Assembly: GCA_018842655.1 (NCBI GenBank)
Contig: JAGTWN010000004.1
Location: forward strand, 682,001 to 746,000
Reading direction: 5' to 3'
Length of the DNA stretch: 64,000 bases
Origin: Candidatus Pantoea haifensis
GTDB taxonomy: Bacteria; Pseudomonadota; Gammaproteobacteria; Enterobacterales; Enterobacteriaceae
How positions within the stretch are numbered: the stretch's first letter is position 1; the number at the start of each line of letters is the position of its first letter. Below are positions 20,059 through 29,587 of the stretch, piece by piece. Under the pieces are notes generated by a model. It worked only from the letters and a program-made list of their open reading frames with translations, made no database searches and was not told the DNA's origin. The position numbers were made by a program, and so were the translations under genes.

Positions 20059-20991
20059 ATGACGCAATTTGCATTTGTTTTCCCGGGACAAGGCTCACAA
20101 ACAGTGGGAATGCTGACTGAATTAGCCGCAGCGTATCCGTTAGTTGAAGAGACGTTTCGTGAAGCTTCTGACGCGCTGGGTTACGATTTATGGCAGTTAG
20201 TCAGCCAGGGTCCGGCTGAAGAGTTAAATAAAACCTGGCAAACGCAGCCGGCACTGCTGGCAGCCTCTGTTGCCCTCTATCGCGTGTGGCAGCAGCAGGG
20301 CGGTGAGCAACCCGCGCTGATGGCAGGCCACAGCCTGGGCGAATATTCTGCGCTGGTTTGTGCTGGCGTATTGAATTTTGCTGATGCGATCAAACTGGTC
20401 GAACTGCGCGGCAAACTGATGCAAGAAGCGGTGCCGGAAGGAACAGGCGCAATGCAAGCCATTATCGGTCTGGATGATGCCGCTATCCGCCAGGCCTGCG
20501 AAGAGAGCGCGCAGGGTCAGGTTGTGTCGCCCGTGAATTTTAACTCGCCGGGCCAGGTTGTTATTGCTGGCAACAAAGAAGCGGTAGAGCGTGCCGGTGC
20601 AGCCTGCAAAGCGGCTGGTGCCAAGCGCGCACTGCCACTGCCTGTCAGCGTGCCTTCTCACTGCGCACTAATGAAGCCTGCGGCTGATAAACTGGCGGTT
20701 GCGCTGGAAAAAATTAACTTTAACGCACCGTCTGTGCCCGTTATCAACAATGTTGATGTCAAGGCAGAAACCGATGCTGAAGCTATTCGCCACGCTCTGG
20801 TGCGTCAACTCTATAGCCCGGTACGTTGGACAGAAAGCGTTGAATCCATGGCTGCACAGGGTGTGACGCAGTTACTGGAAATGGGTCCAGGTAAAGTTCT
20901 GACCGGTTTGACCAAACGTATTGTGGATAGCCTGACAGCAGCAGCGGTTAACGACACGGCGTCATTACACGCTGCACTCGGACAGGAATAA
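20059..20991 (+). CDS. fabD: FabD, malonyl-CoA:ACP transacylase
   Basis: Moves malonyl from CoA to ACP. The 310 residues start MTQFAFVFPGQGSQTVGM. The nucleophile Ser92 lies in GHSLGEYSAL, and the conserved His lies in VPSHCALM. Placed between fabH and fabG as in all enterics; GGAAA ribosome site at 20048-20052. Confidence 0.98.
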   Translation: MTQFAFVFPGQGSQTVGMLTELAAAYPLVEETFREASDALGYDLWQLVSQGPAEELNKTWQTQPALLAASVALYRVWQQQGGEQPALMAGHSLGEYSALVCAGVLNFADAIKLVELRGKLMQEAVPEGTGAMQAIIGLDDAAIRQACEESAQGQVVSPVNFNSPGQVVIAGNKEAVERAGAACKAAGAKRALPLPVSVPSHCALMKPAADKLAVALEKINFNAPSVPVINNVDVKAETDAEAIRHALVRQLYSPVRWTESVESMAAQGVTQLLEMGPGKVLTGLTKRIVDSLTAAAVNDTASLHAALGQE

Positions 20992-21001
20992 GAGGAAAAA
21001 C

Positions 21002-21736
21002 ATGAGCTTTGAAGGTAAAGTTGCGCTGGTAACCGGCGCGAGTCGCGGCATTGGACGTGCGATTGCGGAAACGCTGGCCGCACGAGGTGCTAAAGTTGTA
21101 GGTACTGCAACCAGCCAGAGCGGCGCCGACGCTATCAGTGCTTACCTGGGCGACAGTGGCAAAGGTTTGCTGCTTAACGTGACAGATAGCGCATCAATCG
21201 ACAGTGTTTTAGAGAAAATTCGCGCTGAATTTGGCGAAGTAGACATTTTAGTCAATAATGCAGGCATTACGCGTGATAATCTGCTGATGCGCATGAAAGA
21301 CGATGAGTGGCAGGATATCCTTGATACCAACCTCTCTTCCGTTTTCCGTCTTTCTAAGGCGGTATTGCGTGCCATGATGAAAAAACGTGTGGGCCGTATC
21401 ATCACCATTGGTTCCGTTGTTGGCACCATGGGTAACGCGGGTCAGGCAAACTACGCGGCAGCAAAAGCGGGTTTGATTGGCTTTAGCAAATCACTGGCGC
21501 GCGAAATCGCGTCACGTGGCATTACGGTCAACGTCGTCGCACCGGGCTTTATTGAGACGGACATGACGCGGGCACTGAACGAAGATCAACGTTCTGGTAT
21601 TTTGGCGGAAGTACCGGCGGGTCGCTTAGGCGAAGCGCAAGAAATCGCCAATGCTGTTGCATTTTTAGCCTCTGACGAAGCAGCCTACATCACAGGTGAA
21701 ACGCTGCACGTCAATGGCGGCATGTACATGGTCTGA
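21002..21736 (+). CDS. fabG: FabG, 3-oxoacyl-ACP reductase
   Basis: NADPH-dependent reductase of the short-chain dehydrogenase family, 244 residues. The cofactor motif TGASRGIGRAIA is at about 11-22. The catalytic triad Ser138, Tyr151 and Lys155 (YAAAK) and the Asn in NNAGITRDN are present. An AGAGG ribosome site precedes it. The next gene, acpP, has its own promoter. Confidence 0.98.
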   Translation: MSFEGKVALVTGASRGIGRAIAETLAARGAKVVGTATSQSGADAISAYLGDSGKGLLLNVTDSASIDSVLEKIRAEFGEVDILVNNAGITRDNLLMRMKDDEWQDILDTNLSSVFRLSKAVLRAMMKKRVGRIITIGSVVGTMGNAGQANYAAAKAGLIGFSKSLAREIASRGITVNVVAPGFIETDMTRALNEDQRSGILAEVPAGRLGEAQEIANAVAFLASDEAAYITGETLHVNGGMYMV

Positions 21737-21759
21737 TAATCACGAAATCATTTGCATTA

Positions 21760-21779
21760 TTTGCGGTGAAAACCGCAAA
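21760..21779. repeat. Perfect 8-bp hairpin with GAAA loop after fabG
   Basis: TTTGCGGT pairs with ACCGCAAA around a GAAA tetraloop. No T run follows on either strand, so it is not a typical intrinsic terminator. It may stabilise the 3' end of the fabG transcript or act as a processing site between fabG and acpP. Confidence 0.5.
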
Positions 21780-21813
21780 ATAGCGTAAAATCGTGGTTTG
21801 ACCAGCCGGGATT

Positions 21814-21842
21814 TTGTTGCATCTTTTTCAACATTTTATACA
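21814..21842 (+). promoter_or_regulatory. Candidate sigma-70 promoter of acpP
   Basis: TTGTTG at 21814-21819, 17 bases, then TATACA at 21837-21842, about 48 bases before acpP. A separate strong promoter fits the very high ACP level needed in the cell. Confidence 0.6.
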
Positions 21843-21889
21843 CTACGAAAACCATCGCGAAAGCGAGTTTTGATAGGAAATTAAATAGT

Positions 21890-22126
21890 ATGAGCGATAT
21901 CGAACAACGCGTTAAGAAAATCATTGGTGAGCAGCTGGGTGTGAAAGAGGAAGAAGTGACCAACTCTGCATCTTTCGTAGAAGACCTGGGCGCTGATTCT
22001 CTTGACACCGTTGAGCTGGTAATGGCTCTGGAAGAAGAGTTTGATACTGAAATTCCAGACGAAGAAGCTGAGAAAATCACTACCGTTCAGGCAGCGATCG
22101 ATTATATCAATAGCCACAAAGGCTAA
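21890..22126 (+). CDS. acpP: Acyl carrier protein
   Basis: Carries growing acyl chains on a phosphopantetheine arm. The product has 78 residues, nearly the same as E. coli ACP, with the attachment Ser37 (36 without Met) in [11 protein letters not shown]. It is strongly acidic. A GGAAAT site precedes the start. Followed at once by a hairpin that may limit read-through into fabF. Confidence 0.98.
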   Translation: MSDIEQRVKKIIGEQLGVKEEEVTNSASFVEDLGADSLDTVELVMALEEEFDTEIPDEEAEKITTVQAAIDYINSHKG

Positions 22127-22135
22127 TGAATACCG

Positions 22136-22164
22136 TCAGGCGGTCTCTCGACCGCCTGAGTTTT
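22136..22164 (+). terminator. Hairpin with T run between acpP and fabF
   Basis: A perfect 10-bp stem (TCAGGCGGTC with GACCGCCTGA) with a TCTC loop lies 10 bases after the acpP stop. It is followed by AGTTTTAT. It looks like a partial intrinsic terminator, which would make acpP transcripts far more abundant than fabF transcripts. Confidence 0.75.
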
Positions 22165-22209
22165 ATGTTTGTCCCACATAGTTCTTATTTCCCTCCCTGG
22201 AGGACGAAC

Positions 22210-23451
22210 GTGTCTAAGCGTCGTGTAGTTGTGACCGGTCTTGGCATGTTGTCTCCTGTCGGCAATACCGTAGAGTCTACCTGGAGTGCTCTCCTTGCCG
22301 GTCAGAGCGGCATTAACCTGATCGACCATTTTGACACTAGTGCCTACGCAACTCGCTTTGCTGGCTTAGTGAGAAATTTTAATTGTGATGATTTCATCTC
22401 GCGTAAAGATCAACGCAAGATGGATGAGTTCATCCAATATGGCATCGTTGCTGGTATTCAGGCCATGCAGGACAGCGGTTTAGTGGTAACCGAGGAAAAT
22501 GCAGGTCGCGTAGGTGCAGCCATTGGTTCCGGCATTGGTGGATTGGGGTTGATTGAAGACAACCACACTTCACTGGTGAACGGCGGCCCGCGTAAAATCA
22601 GCCCGTTCTTTGTGCCTTCAACCATTGTTAACATGGTGGCGGGACATTTAACCATCATGTATGGCCTGAAAGGTCCAAGCATTTCGATCGCGACGGCATG
22701 TACATCTGGCGTGCATAACATCGGTCATGCGGCGCGTATCATCGCCTATAACGATGCCGATGTCATGCTGGCAGGCGGTGCTGAAAAAGCCAGTACCCCG
22801 CTGGGTGTCGGTGGTTTTGGCGCAGCGCGTGCCCTTTCTACGCGTAACGACAACCCACAAGCGGCAAGTCGCCCGTGGGATAAAGAGCGTGATGGTTTTG
22901 TACTCGGCGACGGCGCAGGTATTGTTGTGCTGGAAGAGTATGAACATGCCAAAAAACGTGGCGCGAAAATCTACGCGGAAGTGGTTGGTTTTGGGATGAG
23001 CAGCGATGCTTATCACATGACTTCACCGCCGGAAGATGGTTCAGGTGCTGCAGCTGCCATGATCAATGCGCTGCACGATGCACAGCTTTCTCCTGAGAAA
23101 ATCGGCTACGTCAATGCGCATGGCACTTCAACGCCAGCGGGTGACAAAGCGGAAGCGCAAGCGGTGAAATCGGTCTTTGGTGAAGCAGCGAAAACGGTCA
23201 TGGTGAGCTCAACCAAATCCATGACGGGTCACCTGCTGGGCGCAGCCGGTGCCGTTGAGTCAATTTATTCTATTCTGGCTCTGCGCGATCAGGCTGTTCC
23301 ACCCACCATTAACCTCGACAATCCGGATGAAGGTTGCGATCTCGATTTCGTACCGCATACCGCACGTCAGGTAAGTGGTCTGGAATACACGCTGTGTAAT
23401 TCTTTCGGTTTCGGCGGCACCAACGGATCGCTCATTTTCCGTAAAGTGTAA
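22210..23451 (+). CDS. fabF: FabF, beta-ketoacyl-ACP synthase II
   Basis: Elongating condensing enzyme, important for C16:1 to C18:1. I chose the GTG start at 22210 ([13 protein letters not shown], 413 residues) after GGAGGA at 22199-22204. The frame is open further back to 22126, but the extra residues do not belong to the family. Catalytic Cys164 lies in TACTSGVHN, with the two His in NAHGTSTP and TGHLLGAAG (about 304 and 341). Confidence 0.97.
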   Translation: MSKRRVVVTGLGMLSPVGNTVESTWSALLAGQSGINLIDHFDTSAYATRFAGLVRNFNCDDFISRKDQRKMDEFIQYGIVAGIQAMQDSGLVVTEENAGRVGAAIGSGIGGLGLIEDNHTSLVNGGPRKISPFFVPSTIVNMVAGHLTIMYGLKGPSISIATACTSGVHNIGHAARIIAYNDADVMLAGGAEKASTPLGVGGFGAARALSTRNDNPQAASRPWDKERDGFVLGDGAGIVVLEEYEHAKKRGAKIYAEVVGFGMSSDAYHMTSPPEDGSGAAAAMINALHDAQLSPEKIGYVNAHGTSTPAGDKAEAQAVKSVFGEAAKTVMVSSTKSMTGHLLGAAGAVESIYSILALRDQAVPPTINLDNPDEGCDLDFVPHTARQVSGLEYTLCNSFGFGGTNGSLIFRKV

Positions 23452-23468
23452 TCGACGCTAATTGCTAA

Positions 23469-23496
23469 AAAGGCCCGCAATGCGGGCCTTTTTTAT
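23469..23496 (+). terminator. Intrinsic terminator after fabF
   Basis: AAGGCCCGC pairs with GCGGGCCTT around AAT, followed by a T run up to 23494. It lies 18 bases past the fabF stop. Confidence 0.88.
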
Positions 23497-23572
23497 ATTT
23501 TTTCCGCTCTGGACAGCATCACTCTTTGCGGACTCGCTAAGCGTGTGCGCTTTTGTAACGGGAGAGTCATCG

Positions 23573-24382
23573 ATGTGGATAAACGGCATTGAACAAAACC
23601 AGCTTCCCGCCAGCGATCGCGCAGTGCAATTTGGCGACGGTTGCTTCACCACAGCGGCAGTGCGGCAGGGTAAAATAGTGTTACTTGAGCAGCATATACA
23701 GCGGCTACAGGAAAGCTGTAAGCGGTTATGGCTGGCTGGTGTTGACTGGACGCTACTGAAAAATGAAATGCGACATGTCGCCCGACATGAGCAGCTGGCG
23801 GTTTTGAAAGTGATTATCACCGCAGGAGTTGGTGGGCGTGGCTACAGCCGTAAAGGTTGCGGCTTGCCAACACGCATCCTGTCCACTTCACCCTGGCCGC
23901 AGCACTATCTGACCTTACAGCAGCAGGGTGTAAAACTTGCGTTGAGCCCTGTCCGGCTTGCCAGTAATGCACAATTCGCTGGAATAAAGCATCTTAATCG
24001 TCTTGAGCAAGTCATGATCCGTGCCCATCTTGATCAGACTGATGCGGATGAAGCGTTGGTGCTTGACACTCAAGGTTACGTAGTGGAATGCTGTGCGGCC
24101 AATTTATTCTGGCGCAAAGGCGATACAGTATTTACTCCTGAAGTGGAACGGTCGGGAGTAGATGGCATTATGCGCCGCTACTTAATAAAAGAAATGCAGG
24201 CGTCAGGTCAGCACTGTCAGGTGGTGCAACGTGAATTTGCGGATGTGCTGGCTGCGGATGAAGTGATTATTTGTAATGCATTAATGCCGGTGCTGCCGGT
24301 ACGGCAGATCGATTCGGTGAACTTTACTGAGCGTTCGCTGTTTAATCAATTGCAGATAAGCTGTAAAAAAATGGAAGCATAA
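23573..24382 (+). CDS. pabC: PabC, aminodeoxychorismate lyase
   Basis: PLP enzyme that releases 4-aminobenzoate and pyruvate for folate synthesis. The start at 23573 (MWINGIEQNQLPASDRAVQF, 269 residues) follows GGGAGAG. The class IV aminotransferase motif DRAVQFGDGCFTT is near the N-terminus, and the PLP lysine is in AGIKHLNRLEQV. The stop overlaps the mltG start (ATAATGAG). Confidence 0.95.
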   Translation: MWINGIEQNQLPASDRAVQFGDGCFTTAAVRQGKIVLLEQHIQRLQESCKRLWLAGVDWTLLKNEMRHVARHEQLAVLKVIITAGVGGRGYSRKGCGLPTRILSTSPWPQHYLTLQQQGVKLALSPVRLASNAQFAGIKHLNRLEQVMIRAHLDQTDADEALVLDTQGYVVECCAANLFWRKGDTVFTPEVERSGVDGIMRRYLIKEMQASGQHCQVVQREFADVLAADEVIICNALMPVLPVRQIDSVNFTERSLFNQLQISCKKMEA

Positions 24383-25399
24383 TGAGTCGAAGTAAAAAAA
24401 TTATCGTCGCTGCGGTGGCGATTCTGGGTCTCGCTGCTGCCTTCAGTTACTGGCAGGTTAAGCAGTTCGCCTCGACCCCTTTAACACTGAACCAGGAAAA
24501 AATTTATACGCTGCCTGCCGGAACGGGTCGTGTAGCACTGGAAGCGCAGCTGGAAAGCCAGCATATCATTCCCGAAAGTATCTGGTTTGGCGCGCTACTC
24601 AAACTTGAGCCAGAATTAGCCACGTTTAAAGCCGGTACTTATCGTCTGGAAACGGGCATGACCGTGCGCAGTTTGCTGCAACTGCTGGCGAGTGGTAAAG
24701 AGGCACAATTTCCTTTGCGCTTTGTTGAAGGTCAGCGACTTAAAGAGTGGCTGGCAACGCTGCGCGCCGCCCCTATATCAAACACACCCTGAAAGATGAT
24801 CAATTTGCCACGCTGGCGGATGTTCTCAGGCTTGATCAGAATCAGCTTGAAGGAAGCTTTTTCCCGGATACCTATCTTTATACGGCCAATACCACCGATC
24901 TCTCGCTGCTGCAGCGTGCCCATGCGCGCATGCGCACCACCGTTGATGAAGTATGGAAAGGACGTGCCGATAATCTGCCTTATAAAAATGAGCAGGATCT
25001 GGTTACCATGGCATCGATTATTGAAAAAGAGACAGGTGTCACTGCAGAGCGGGCCAGAGTCGCTTCGGTATTTATCAATCGCTTGCGTACCGGTATGCGG
25101 CTGCAAACCGATCCCACCGTTATTTACGGGATGGGGGATAGCTATAACGGGACGTTAACGCGAAAAGATCTCGAGACGCCAACCGATTACAATACCTATA
25201 TCATTAACGGATTACCGCCGGGACCGATAGCGATCCCGGGTAAAGCTTCGCTAGACGCGGCGGCACATCCGGAAAAAACGAATTACCTCTATTTTGTTGC
25301 TGATGGCAAAGGCGGGCATACGTTTACCACCAATCTTGCCAGCCACAATCGTGCGGTTCAGGCATACCGGTTGGCCCTGAAGGAAAAAATGAAAAGTAA
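24382..25399 (+). CDS. mltG: MltG, endolytic murein transglycosylase (frame broken twice)
   Basis: Inner-membrane enzyme that cuts new glycan strands and so ends their growth. It has one N-terminal membrane helix (about 7-25), a LysM-like segment and the YceG domain with the catalytic Glu in MASIIEKET. Break 1 is at the C run 24770-24773; one more C gives LRAAPYIKHTL. Break 2 is in the A run 25384-25389. One more A gives LKEKNEK and a stop at 25397-25399, overlapping tmk. As written, the second break fuses mltG to tmk, which is almost surely an artefact. Confidence 0.94.
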
Positions 25400-26024
25400 G
25401 TTTATCGTCATTGAGGGCCTTGAGGGCGCTGGAAAAACCACCGCGCGTGATGCCATTGTTGAAACGTTGCGTGAGCAGGGGATTGAAGAGATCGTGTTTA
25501 CGCGTGAGCCCGGCGGTACGCCTCTGGCCGAGCAGCTGCGTGTATTGGTGAAACAGGGTATCGAAGGGGAACAGGTCACCGACAAAGCCGAGCTGTTAAT
25601 GCTCTATGCAGCCCGGGTCCAGCTCGTCGAAAACGTGATTAAACCGGCGCTGGCGCGGGGTGCGTGGGTGATCGGCGATCGTCACGATCTCTCTTCTCAG
25701 GCGTACCAGGGCGGTGGTCGCGGTCTCGATACTGTTTTAATGCAGACCTTACGCGACGCTGTATTAGGTGATTTCCGCCCGGATCTTACGTTATATCTGG
25801 ATGTCACGCCCGAAATTGGTTTACAACGCGCCAGGGCTCGCGGTGAGTTAGATCGCATTGAGAAAGAGTCGTTACGATTTTTTGAGCGCACACGTGAACG
25901 CTACCTGGCACTTGCTACACAAGACAGCCGGATCCGTATTATTGATGCCACGAAAAATCTTGATGAAGTGACAGCGTCACTTAAGGCAAATTTGTTATCC
26001 TGGCTGGCGGAACAGGCCGCATGA
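25389..26024 (+). CDS. tmk: Thymidylate kinase
   Basis: Phosphorylates dTMP to dTDP. The true product starts [18 protein letters not shown] at 25389 (211 residues). The P-loop is at about 10-18, the [16 protein letters not shown] block follows, and the lid is [12 protein letters not shown]. The apparent continuity with mltG upstream comes from a missing A. The end overlaps holB by four bases. Confidence 0.97.
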   Translation: MKSKFIVIEGLEGAGKTTARDAIVETLREQGIEEIVFTREPGGTPLAEQLRVLVKQGIEGEQVTDKAELLMLYAARVQLVENVIKPALARGAWVIGDRHDLSSQAYQGGGRGLDTVLMQTLRDAVLGDFRPDLTLYLDVTPEIGLQRARARGELDRIEKESLRFFERTRERYLALATQDSRIRIIDATKNLDEVTASLKANLLSWLAEQAA

Positions 26025-27009
26025 ACTGGTATCCGTGGCTGAATCAGCCTTACCGACAAATTATTACTCAGCATCAGGGCGGACGTGGTCATCATGCTTT
26101 GTTAATCCAGGCGATTGATGGCATGGGCGATGAGGCGCTGGTATGGGGACTAAGCCGTTGGCTGATGTGTCAGCAACGAGAAGGCTTAAAGAGTTGCGGT
26201 CACTGTCATGGTTGCCAGCTGATGCAGGCCAATACGCATCCTGACTGGTATCGGCTGGAAGCGGAAAAAGGCAAAAGCACGCTGGGAATTGATGCGGTAC
26301 GTCAGGTAACTGAAAAAATGTACCATTTTGGTCAGCAGGGCGGTGCAAAAGTGGTCTGGTTGCCTGATGCCGCCCAGCTGAGCGAAGCAGCAGCCAATGC
26401 TTTGCTTAAAACACTGGAAGAGCCTCCGGCCAATAGCTGGTTTTTCTTAAGCAGTCGCGAACCCTCCCGCCTGTTAGCCACGCTACGTAGCCGATGCATG
26501 ACGCTGCATTTGTCACCGCCCGATGAAGCACAAACGCTACTCTGGCTAAAAAACAGACTTCACAGGATGATAAGGTGTTGCTGGCTGCACTGCGGCTCAG
26601 TGCGGGCGCGCCTGCTGCTGCATTAAATTTATTTGAACCCGCCCGTCTACAGGCCCGGCAGAAATTGTGTGATGCACTGCCAGGCGCGCTGCAACAGGAT
26701 ATTTTACAGCTGTTGCCTGCACTTAACAGTGAGGATGCTGCGGTTCGCATCGGCTGGCTGTTATCTTTACTGTTAGACGCCATGAAGTGGCAGCAGGGCG
26801 CAACCCAGTGGTTAAGTAATGTGGATCGCCAGGATCTCGTCGCGCTGTTAGCGCAGCATTTCTCCGCCAGCGCGCTCAATGCCAGCGCCCATGACTGGAT
26901 GCTATGTCGTGAGCAGATCCTGCATGTCGCTGCAGTTAACCGGGAATTATTACTAACCGACCGCCTGTTGAGCTGGGCTGAAAAAATGAAACCTGCCCTG
27001 GTCGGCTAA
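26021..27009 (+). CDS. holB: HolB, DNA polymerase III delta-prime subunit (frame broken once)
   Basis: Clamp-loader subunit. It starts [15 protein letters not shown]. The zinc-binding Cys cluster (CGHCHGCQ, about residues 59-66) and the AAA+ block [14 protein letters not shown] are present. The frame breaks in the A run 26548-26553. One more A joins [26 protein letters not shown] to the C-terminal collar domain, about 329 residues in all. Essential in E. coli, so a sequence error is likely. Confidence 0.94.
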
Positions 27010-27027
27010 ATCTAAACGAGAAAATGT

Positions 27028-27824
27028 ATGTTTATAGTGGATTCCCATTGCCATCTTGATGGCCTGGATTATGAAAAAATCATCGTGATTTAGACGATGT
27101 AATTGCGAAAGCGGCTGCACGTGACGTGAAATTTATGCTGGCGATTGCGACCACCTTGCCGGGCTTCCATACCCTGAAAGCATTGGTAGGCGAGCGGAAA
27201 AATATTGCGCTTTCATGTGGCGTCCACCCGTTAAATCAGGAAGAAGCTTATGATGTTGAAGAGTTTCGTCGCCTGGCAGCCGATCCGCAAGTGGTGGCGT
27301 TAGGCGAGACCGGGCTCGATTACTATTACCAGCAGGAAACCAAAGCGCAGCAGCAGCTGTCGTTTCGTGAACATATTCGTACCGGTATCGCACTGAATAA
27401 ACCGATCATTGTGCACACGCGCGATGCACGCGAAGATACCTTAGCTATTTTGCGTGAAGAGCAGGTTGAGCAGTGCGGTGGCGTTCTCCACTGTTTTACG
27501 GAAGATCAGGCCACTGCCGCTAAGCTGCTGGATATGGGATTCTATATCTCGTTCTCTGGCATCGTCACGTTCCGCAACGCAGAGCAGTTGCGTGAAGCCG
27601 CGCGCTATGTGCCACTTGATCGCATGCTGGTGGAAACCGACTCACCTTATCTGGCACCCGTGCCGTTTCGCGGCAAAGAAAATCAGCCCGCTTACACGCG
27701 CGACGTGGCAGAATATCTGGCGGTGTTAAAAGGGGTCGATATTGAAACCCTGGCCGCTGCCACCACACAAAACTTTTCCGAGCTCTTCCATGTTCCCATG
27801 AGCCGTTTACAGGCTGACAGTTAA
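27028..27824 (+). CDS. ycfH: TatD-family metal-dependent hydrolase YcfH (frame broken once)
   Basis: TatD-type metal-dependent deoxyribonuclease or hydrolase. The N-terminus MFIVDSHCHLDGLDYEK carries the metal-binding HCHLD. GETGLDYYY, VHTRDA and LVETDSPYLAP follow in family order. The frame breaks in the A run 27074-27079; one more A gives EKNHRDLDDVIAKAAARD. The full product is about 265 residues. A terminator lies downstream. Confidence 0.94.
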
Positions 27825-27862
27825 TTATTTCAAAGTTCGTAATTAATCCGAATAACGCTCGT

Positions 27863-27898
27863 CTGGCCTTGAAAAGTGTGACAAGGCCAGCGTTTTAT
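27863..27898 (+). terminator. Intrinsic terminator after ycfH
   Basis: CTGGCCTTG (27863-27871) pairs perfectly with CAAGGCCAG (27882-27890) around a 10-base loop, followed by CGTTTTATT. It ends the pabC-to-ycfH transcript before the ptsG control region. Confidence 0.8.
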
Positions 27899-27958
27899 TG
27901 CCGATAATTCCTGTCAGTCAGGCAAAAATAGCGGCAGGCAGCGCGGGACTTTTCTGGA

Positions 27959-27978
27959 AACGTGATAGCCGTCAAAGT
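27959..27978 (+). promoter_or_regulatory. CRP site upstream of ptsG
   Basis: AACGTGATAGCCGTCAAAGT resembles the CRP consensus TGTGA-N6-TCACA (GTGA, TAGCCG, TCAA). It is nearly the same as the E. coli ptsG CRP site as I recall it. Places ptsG under cAMP-CRP activation. Confidence 0.7.
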
Positions 27979-27990
27979 AAGAATTATCTA

Positions 27991-28014
27991 TTTATTTTAC
28001 GCTTCGTAATAAAT
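27991..28014 (+). promoter_or_regulatory. Mlc operator of ptsG
   Basis: The palindrome TTATTTTACGCTTCGTAATAA is centred at about 28002. It matches the E. coli ptsG Mlc operator in its TTATTTTAC and GTAATAAAT arms. Mlc represses ptsG until EIICB-Glc, busy with glucose transport, sequesters it. Confidence 0.65.
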
Positions 28015-28083
28015 CAAAAGGCGTTCATCGCCAACCCGGTAAGGGATCCTCCTCCCTGCCACGCGTACTGCGCGAAAATGCAC

Positions 28084-28098
28084 TCATACTCAGGAGCT
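28084..28098 (+). promoter_or_regulatory. ptsG ribosome site and likely SgrS sRNA target
   Basis: CATACTCAGGAGC, including the AGGAG ribosome site, is the same as the E. coli ptsG leader where the sugar-stress sRNA SgrS pairs to block translation. That this segment is retained suggests SgrS control here too. SgrS itself is not in the window. Confidence 0.55.
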
Positions 28099-28105
28099 TC
28101 AGGCT

Positions 28106-29539
28106 ATGTTCAAAAATGCTTTTGCCAACCTACAAAAGGTCGGTAAATCGCTCATGTTGCCGGTATCGGTTCTGCCGATTGCCGGTATTTTATTAGGGGT
28201 GGGTTCGGCGAATTTTAGCTGGTTACCTGCGGTGGTCTCGCATGTAATGGCAGAAGCGGGCGGATCGGTGTTTGCCAACATGCCGCTGATTTTTGCCATT
28301 GGTGTTGCGCTCGGCTTCACTAATAACGACGGCGTTTCTGCACTGGCGGCAGTAGTAGCCTACGGCATCATGGTGAAAACCATGGCGGTTGTTGCACCTT
28401 TGGTGCTGCATTTACCGGCGGCGGAAATAGAAGCTAAACATCTGGCCGATACCGGGGTATTAGGCGGGATTATTGCCGGCTCTATTGCGGCCTATATGTT
28501 CAACCGCTTTTATCGCATCAAGTTGCCGGAATATCTGGGCTTCTTTGCGGGTAAACGTTTTGTGCCGATCATCTCCGGCCTGACCGCGATTGTGCTGGGC
28601 GTGCTGCTCTCCTTTATCTGGCCACCGGTGGGTGCTGCCATTCAGGAATTCTCACAGTGGGCCGCTTATCAGAACCCGGTTGTGGCGTTTGGTATCTACG
28701 GTGTGGTTGAACGTGCGTTGGTGCCTTTCGGCCTGCATCATATCTGGAACGTACCTTTCCAGATGCAGATCGGTGAATTTACTAACGCAGCAGGTCAGGT
28801 ATTCCACGGTGACATTCCTCGCTATATGGCGGGTGACCCAACGGCGGGTAAATTGTCTGGCGGCTTCCTGTTCAAAATGTATGGCTTGCCTGCCGCAGCG
28901 ATAGCGATTTGGCATTCAGCCAAACCGGAAAACCGTGCGAAAGTTGGTGGCATCATGATCTCCGCCGCCCTGACCTCTTTCCTGACCGGTATCACCGAGC
29001 CGATTGAGTTCTCATTCATGTTCGTGGCACCGATTCTGTACGTGATCCATGCCATTCTGGCAGGCCTGGCATTCCCCATCTGTATTCTGCTCGGCATGCG
29101 CGATGGCACCAGCTTCTCGCACGGCCTGATCGACTTTATTGTACTGAGCGGTAACAGCAGCAAAATCTGGCTGTTCCCGATTATCGGTATCATTTACGGT
29201 CTGATCTACTACACCGTGTTCCGCGTCTTAATCGCTAAGCTGGATCTGAAAACCCCAGGCCGTGAAGAGAGTACCAGTGAGCAATCTTCAGCAACCGGCA
29301 GCGAAATGGCGGGCAAGCTGGTAACAGCGTTCGGTGGTAAAGAGAATATTACTAACCTTGATGCCTGTATCACACGTTTGCGCGTGAGCGTGGCAGATGT
29401 CGCCAAAGTTGATCAGACGGAGCTGAAAAACCTCGGCGCCCGTGGCGTGGTGGTGGCTGGCTCTGGTGTTCAGGCGATTTTCGGCACCAAGTCCGATAAC
29501 CTGAAAACAGATATGGATGATTACATCCGCAGCATGTAA
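28106..29539 (+). CDS. ptsG: PtsG, glucose PTS EIICB component
   Basis: Imports and phosphorylates glucose at the inner membrane. The 477 residues comprise the membrane EIIC domain (about 1-380), with the motif [16 protein letters not shown] short linker and the EIIB domain follow, with the phosphorylated Cys421 in [11 protein letters not shown]. Length and Cys position match E. coli exactly. CRP, Mlc and SgrS-type sites lie upstream. Confidence 0.98.
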   Translation: MFKNAFANLQKVGKSLMLPVSVLPIAGILLGVGSANFSWLPAVVSHVMAEAGGSVFANMPLIFAIGVALGFTNNDGVSALAAVVAYGIMVKTMAVVAPLVLHLPAAEIEAKHLADTGVLGGIIAGSIAAYMFNRFYRIKLPEYLGFFAGKRFVPIISGLTAIVLGVLLSFIWPPVGAAIQEFSQWAAYQNPVVAFGIYGVVERALVPFGLHHIWNVPFQMQIGEFTNAAGQVFHGDIPRYMAGDPTAGKLSGGFLFKMYGLPAAAIAIWHSAKPENRAKVGGIMISAALTSFLTGITEPIEFSFMFVAPILYVIHAILAGLAFPICILLGMRDGTSFSHGLIDFIVLSGNSSKIWLFPIIGIIYGLIYYTVFRVLIAKLDLKTPGREESTSEQSSATGSEMAGKLVTAFGGKENITNLDACITRLRVSVADVAKVDQTELKNLGARGVVVAGSGVQAIFGTKSDNLKTDMDDYIRSM

Positions 29540-29549
29540 TCAACAAAAG

Positions 29550-29577
29550 AAAAGCCCCTGCAACAGGGGCTTTTTTA
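29550..29577. terminator. Bidirectional terminator between ptsG and the GH105 gene
   Basis: AAAGCCCCTG pairs with CAGGGGCTTT around CAA, with T runs on both strands. It serves ptsG rightward and the hydrolase gene leftward. Confidence 0.88.
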
Positions 29578-29587
29578 TGTCCGTTGT

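Noticed and set aside
25380-26024. Bifunctional murein transglycosylase-thymidylate kinase fusion
   Set aside because: The join depends on one missing A in an A run; restoring it recreates the normal overlapping genes.
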